A program made the translations under genes and the position numbers. A model generated the notes under the pieces. It was not told the DNA's origin. It saw only the letters and a list, made by a program, of their open reading frames with translations, and searched no databases. Of a stretch of DNA of 39,508 nucleotides, positions 37,165-39,508 are shown one piece after another (position 1 is the stretch's first letter; each line of letters opens with the position of its first letter). The DNA is from Patescibacteria group bacterium (GTDB lineage Bacteria > Patescibacteriota > CPR2 > UBA1875 > JAMCYV01): NCBI GenBank assembly GCA_023473595.1, contig JAMCYV010000027.1, forward strand, positions 1 to 39,508, written 5' to 3'.

Positions 37165-37509
37165 ATGGAGACAAATGGCCTTTTTGACCGAATTAGAGAC
37201 TTCAGAAGTCTCTACCGCAATTCATTCCTGATAAATGCGACTGAGCGGATCGAAGGGAACCAGATCTATCTGATGAAACGAGCGATGGCAGCACGGACCG
37301 CTTTTATCTACGTTGCGGTTTCCAAGGAGAGACAGGTCATAGAGTTCTCAGGCCGAGCGGAGCTGGACAACAGGAGTCCTTTTGCTATCCTATACTTCGT
37401 CAAGAGGACGAAGAAGTACTGGACCTACCGTGCAGTAAAACTAAGCGCGCTAGGAATCAATGCGGATGCTCTCGTCGGGGAAATCCGAACGGCTACCGAA
37501 GATCTATAA
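37165..37509 (+). CDS. Hypothetical protein (114 aa), no recognised family
   Basis: SD agggagggt before the ATG; 19 nt after the preceding ORF; terminator downstream. Confidence 0.75.
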   Translation: METNGLFDRIRDFRSLYRNSFLINATERIEGNQIYLMKRAMAARTAFIYVAVSKERQVIEFSGRAELDNRSPFAILYFVKRTKKYWTYRAVKLSALGINADALVGEIRTATEDL

Positions 37510-37530
37510 GGGGAGATTCATTACCTATCA

Positions 37531-37560
37531 AAACGGCGGACCAAAGGTCCGCCGTTTCTT
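37531..37560 (+). terminator. Bidirectional terminator between the orphan pair and rplU
   Basis: Perfect 12-bp stem AAACGGCGGACC-aaa-GGTCCGCCGTTT followed by cttgtt. Confidence 0.85.
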
Positions 37561-37564
37561 GTTA

Positions 37565-38026
37565 TTAAATCTTTACAATTTCTACTCTAGTCAGCTTTTG
37601 CCTGTGGCCTTGCTTCCTCCTGTAATTCTTTCTTTTCTTATATTTTAGAACGACTATTTTGTCCCCTTTTGTCTGTTCGATAATTTTGCCCTCGACTTTT
37701 GAATCCTTAACTAAAGGCTCGCCGATTTCCAGCTTACCAGCTACTTCTTTTAAAAGTACCTCTGAAAAATTAACCTTGTCCCCTTCTTTGCCCTCAATTT
37801 TTTCAACATTAAATTTTAAGCCAGGTGTTACTAAGTATTGCTTGCCTCCGGTTTTGATAACGGCAAAATCATTCGAAGCTTTAGCCGGATTCTCGGTTTT
37901 TTCTACTTTTTGCGGCACTTCTTTTTTAACAGAAGCTGTTTTTTTAACAGAAATTTTCTTTTCTACTTTCTTATTGTTTTCTGTTTTCTGTTTACTGTTT
38001 ACTGTTTTTGTCTTTTCTTCAGCCAT
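37565..38026 (-). CDS. rplU: Ribosomal protein L21 with about 50-aa Lys-rich N-terminal extension
   Basis: FAVIKTGGKQYLVTPGLKFNVEKIEGKEGDKVNFSEVLL...VVLKYKKRKNYRRKQGHRQKLTRVEIVKI. Confidence 0.96.
   Translation of the reverse strand: MAEEKTKTVNSKQKTENNKKVEKKISVKKTASVKKEVPQKVEKTENPAKASNDFAVIKTGGKQYLVTPGLKFNVEKIEGKEGDKVNFSEVLLKEVAGKLEIGEPLVKDSKVEGKIIEQTKGDKIVVLKYKKRKNYRRKQGHRQKLTRVEIVKI
37977..38004. repeat. Heptanucleotide microsatellite in the rplU 5' coding end
   Basis: ttttctg ttttctg tttactg tttactg. Confidence 0.85.
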
Positions 38027-38032
38027 ACTATT

Positions 38033-38126
38033 TTGTCATTCTGAACTTGATTCAGAATCTATCATTCTGGATTCCGGGTCCCGCCTTTGCCATGCTATGG
38101 ATGGGCAGGCAAGCCTGGAATGACAA
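38033..38126. repeat. MITE/RPE-like palindromic repeat, copy 2
   Basis: TTGTCATTC ... GAATGACAA perfect 9-bp terminal inverted repeats; internal GAACTTGATTCAGaatCTAT shared with copy 1. Confidence 0.85.
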
Positions 38127-38203
38127 GAAGAAGGATTCTTCAATCAGTAAATGTTATTAACTTTAAAAGAATAGCAGATTTTTCTCTTCCTTTCAAGTCT
38201 TTC

Positions 38204-39304
38204 TTAAAAATCCAGTTTTCTATGGGCTCTGGCAATGCTTTCTAGAAGCCCTAATGAAGCCAAGATAACAACAAGAGAAGTCCCTCCATAGCTAACCAAA
38301 GGCAAGGGGATGCCAGTAACCGGCATAAGGCCGATATTCATTCCCACATTAATGAAAACATGGAAGAAAATCATGGCGACAATTCCGACCGCAAGATACA
38401 TCCCAAAAAGGTCCTTTGAGTGCTGGGCAATCCTGATTCCTCTTAAAATCACAGTAAGAAAAAGTCCTAGAAAGACCATTACACCCAAAAAGCCCATTTC
38501 TTCGGCCATAGCAGCAAAAATAAAGTCGGTGTGCTTCTCTGGAATAAAATTGAGCTGTGATTGGGGCCCGTGACCAAGCCCTCTCCCTAAAAAGTTGCCG
38601 GAACCGATGGCAATTTTCGCCTGAGTTATATTCCAGCCGGCGCCTTGGGGGTCATTGGATGGGTCCAAAAAAACCTCGATACGATGCTTCTGAAAGTCCT
38701 TTAGAAATCTCCAAACGATAGGAAGGGAAATAACCCCAGCAACACCGGCATAAACTAGGTATATTTTTTTAGCGTTTGAAACTATAAACATAGAAAGCCA
38801 GATGACGAAGAAGATGAATGCCGTCCCCAAATCAGGCTGGGCTGCGACCATTACAAGAGGAATTGCCATAAAAATGAAGGATCTTATAATATGCTTCGGC
38901 TTGTCCATGACATCGTGATTAACTGAGAAATATTTGGCTAAAACCAAAATCATAAGAATCTTTGCAATCTCTGAAGGCTGCAATTGAAAAAATCCAAGTT
39001 CGATCCACCTTGTCGCTCCCATCGTCTGCTTGCCCACAAAGAAAAGGACTGCCAACATTACTATTTCTACTATGTAAAGAATCGAACTGTATCTTTTTAG
39101 AAGTGTGTAATCAAAAAAGGTAACTAGAAAAAAGATAACAATCCCGATCAAGGCATAAATAAGTTGCTTTAGGGCTTCCCCGGAGCCGCCAACCATTGTA
39201 AGAGTAGTGCTATAAAGGATTGAGATGCCAATAGCCAAAAGAAGAACCATGCAAATAAAAAGAATCCAATCGAATTTTTTGAAAATTCTAAAACGATCCA
39301 GCAT
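38204..39304 (-). CDS. rodA: RodA/FtsW/SpoVE family peptidoglycan polymerase
   Basis: GATRWIELGFFQLQPSEIAKILMILVLAKYFS, AAQPDLGTAFIFF, GQPSQL-type region GLGHGPQSQLNFIPEKHTDFIFAAMAEEMGFLG, GIPLPLVSYGGTSL. Confidence 0.94.
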   Translation of the reverse strand: MLDRFRIFKKFDWILFICMVLLLAIGISILYSTTLTMVGGSGEALKQLIYALIGIVIFFLVTFFDYTLLKRYSSILYIVEIVMLAVLFFVGKQTMGATRWIELGFFQLQPSEIAKILMILVLAKYFSVNHDVMDKPKHIIRSFIFMAIPLVMVAAQPDLGTAFIFFVIWLSMFIVSNAKKIYLVYAGVAGVISLPIVWRFLKDFQKHRIEVFLDPSNDPQGAGWNITQAKIAIGSGNFLGRGLGHGPQSQLNFIPEKHTDFIFAAMAEEMGFLGVMVFLGLFLTVILRGIRIAQHSKDLFGMYLAVGIVAMIFFHVFINVGMNIGLMPVTGIPLPLVSYGGTSLVVILASLGLLESIARAHRKLDF

Positions 39305-39378
39305 ACAGTAATTATATTAGCGTAAATAAATTAAACCAACAATGTCATCTCGAATGGAGTGATAACGGAATGAGAGAT

Positions 39379-39508
39379 CTAAAGATTTTCTGAAAGATCC
39401 TTCCATTTAGGATTAAATTCATTTATAAGTTCTTCTTTCTTTTGTCGACGCCACTTTTTTAAAACCTTTTCTCTTGTAATCGCAGATTTAACATCACTCG
39501 TCTCTTCA
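39379..39508 (-). CDS. C-terminal fragment of a GIY-YIG nuclease superfamily protein (runs off the right edge)
   Basis: Minus-strand read-out: EETSDVKSAITREKVLKKWRRQKKEELINEFNPKWKDLSENL*, typical of the AIxREKxxKxWRRxKKxxLIxxxNPxWxDLS tail. Not in the supplied ORF track. Confidence 0.8.
   Translation of the reverse strand, partial: EETSDVKSAITREKVLKKWRRQKKEELINEFNPKWKDLSENL

Noticed and set aside
36786-37509. Toxin-antitoxin interpretation of the orphan pair
   Set aside because: Size and operon layout are compatible, but no toxin or antitoxin motif was recognised, so the claim is not supported.
1-39508. Alternative genetic code (TGA as Gly/Trp)
   Set aside because: Conserved genes translate full-length with the standard bacterial code.
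1-39508. CRISPR arrays, tRNA or rRNA genes, transposase or prophage genes
   Set aside because: No regularly spaced repeats, recognisable tRNA/rRNA sequence or mobile-element proteins were seen by eye; tRNAscan-SE and Infernal would be decisive.

Overview
This is a gene-dense, AT-rich bacterial chromosomal segment. Its gene content, reduced conserved operons and charged ribosomal-protein tails suggest a Candidate Phyla Radiation/Patescibacteria-like genome; this is inference, as no 16S is present. Recognisable blocks on the minus strand unless noted: rplJ (disrupted)-rplL followed by the start of a gene at the left edge that is probably rpoB; a thymidylate/one-carbon block (thyA-like, tmk, glyA, folD, dCMP deaminase, dut, long dCTP deaminase); mreBCD-mrdA; a contracted rpsB-tsf-frr-uppS-rseP-proS cluster; a purine operon purL-purQ-purC/E-purB-purM; rpmE and prfA (+); htrA, an LCP protein, lepB (+); parA-parB; a TreT-like glycosyltransferase; rplU and rodA; and a GIY-YIG fragment at the right edge. 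Most notable observations: (1) rplJ carries an in-frame, length-preserving 24-25 nt patch that is the exact reverse complement of sequence 140 bp downstream in the same gene and creates a stop codon; (2) four ribosomal proteins carry low-complexity or repeat-derived tails, including a shared 7-nt microsatellite at the start of rpsB and rplU and a duplicated 75-nt repeat in rpmE; (3) similar palindromes lie about 15 nt upstream of the rplL and rpsB start codons; (4) there is a PurC-PurE fusion and a PurS-like/PurL fusion; (5) tmk has a Walker A motif lacking lysine; (6) three orphan small proteins are encoded in self-contained transcription units. No CRISPR array, rRNA or tRNA was recognised.
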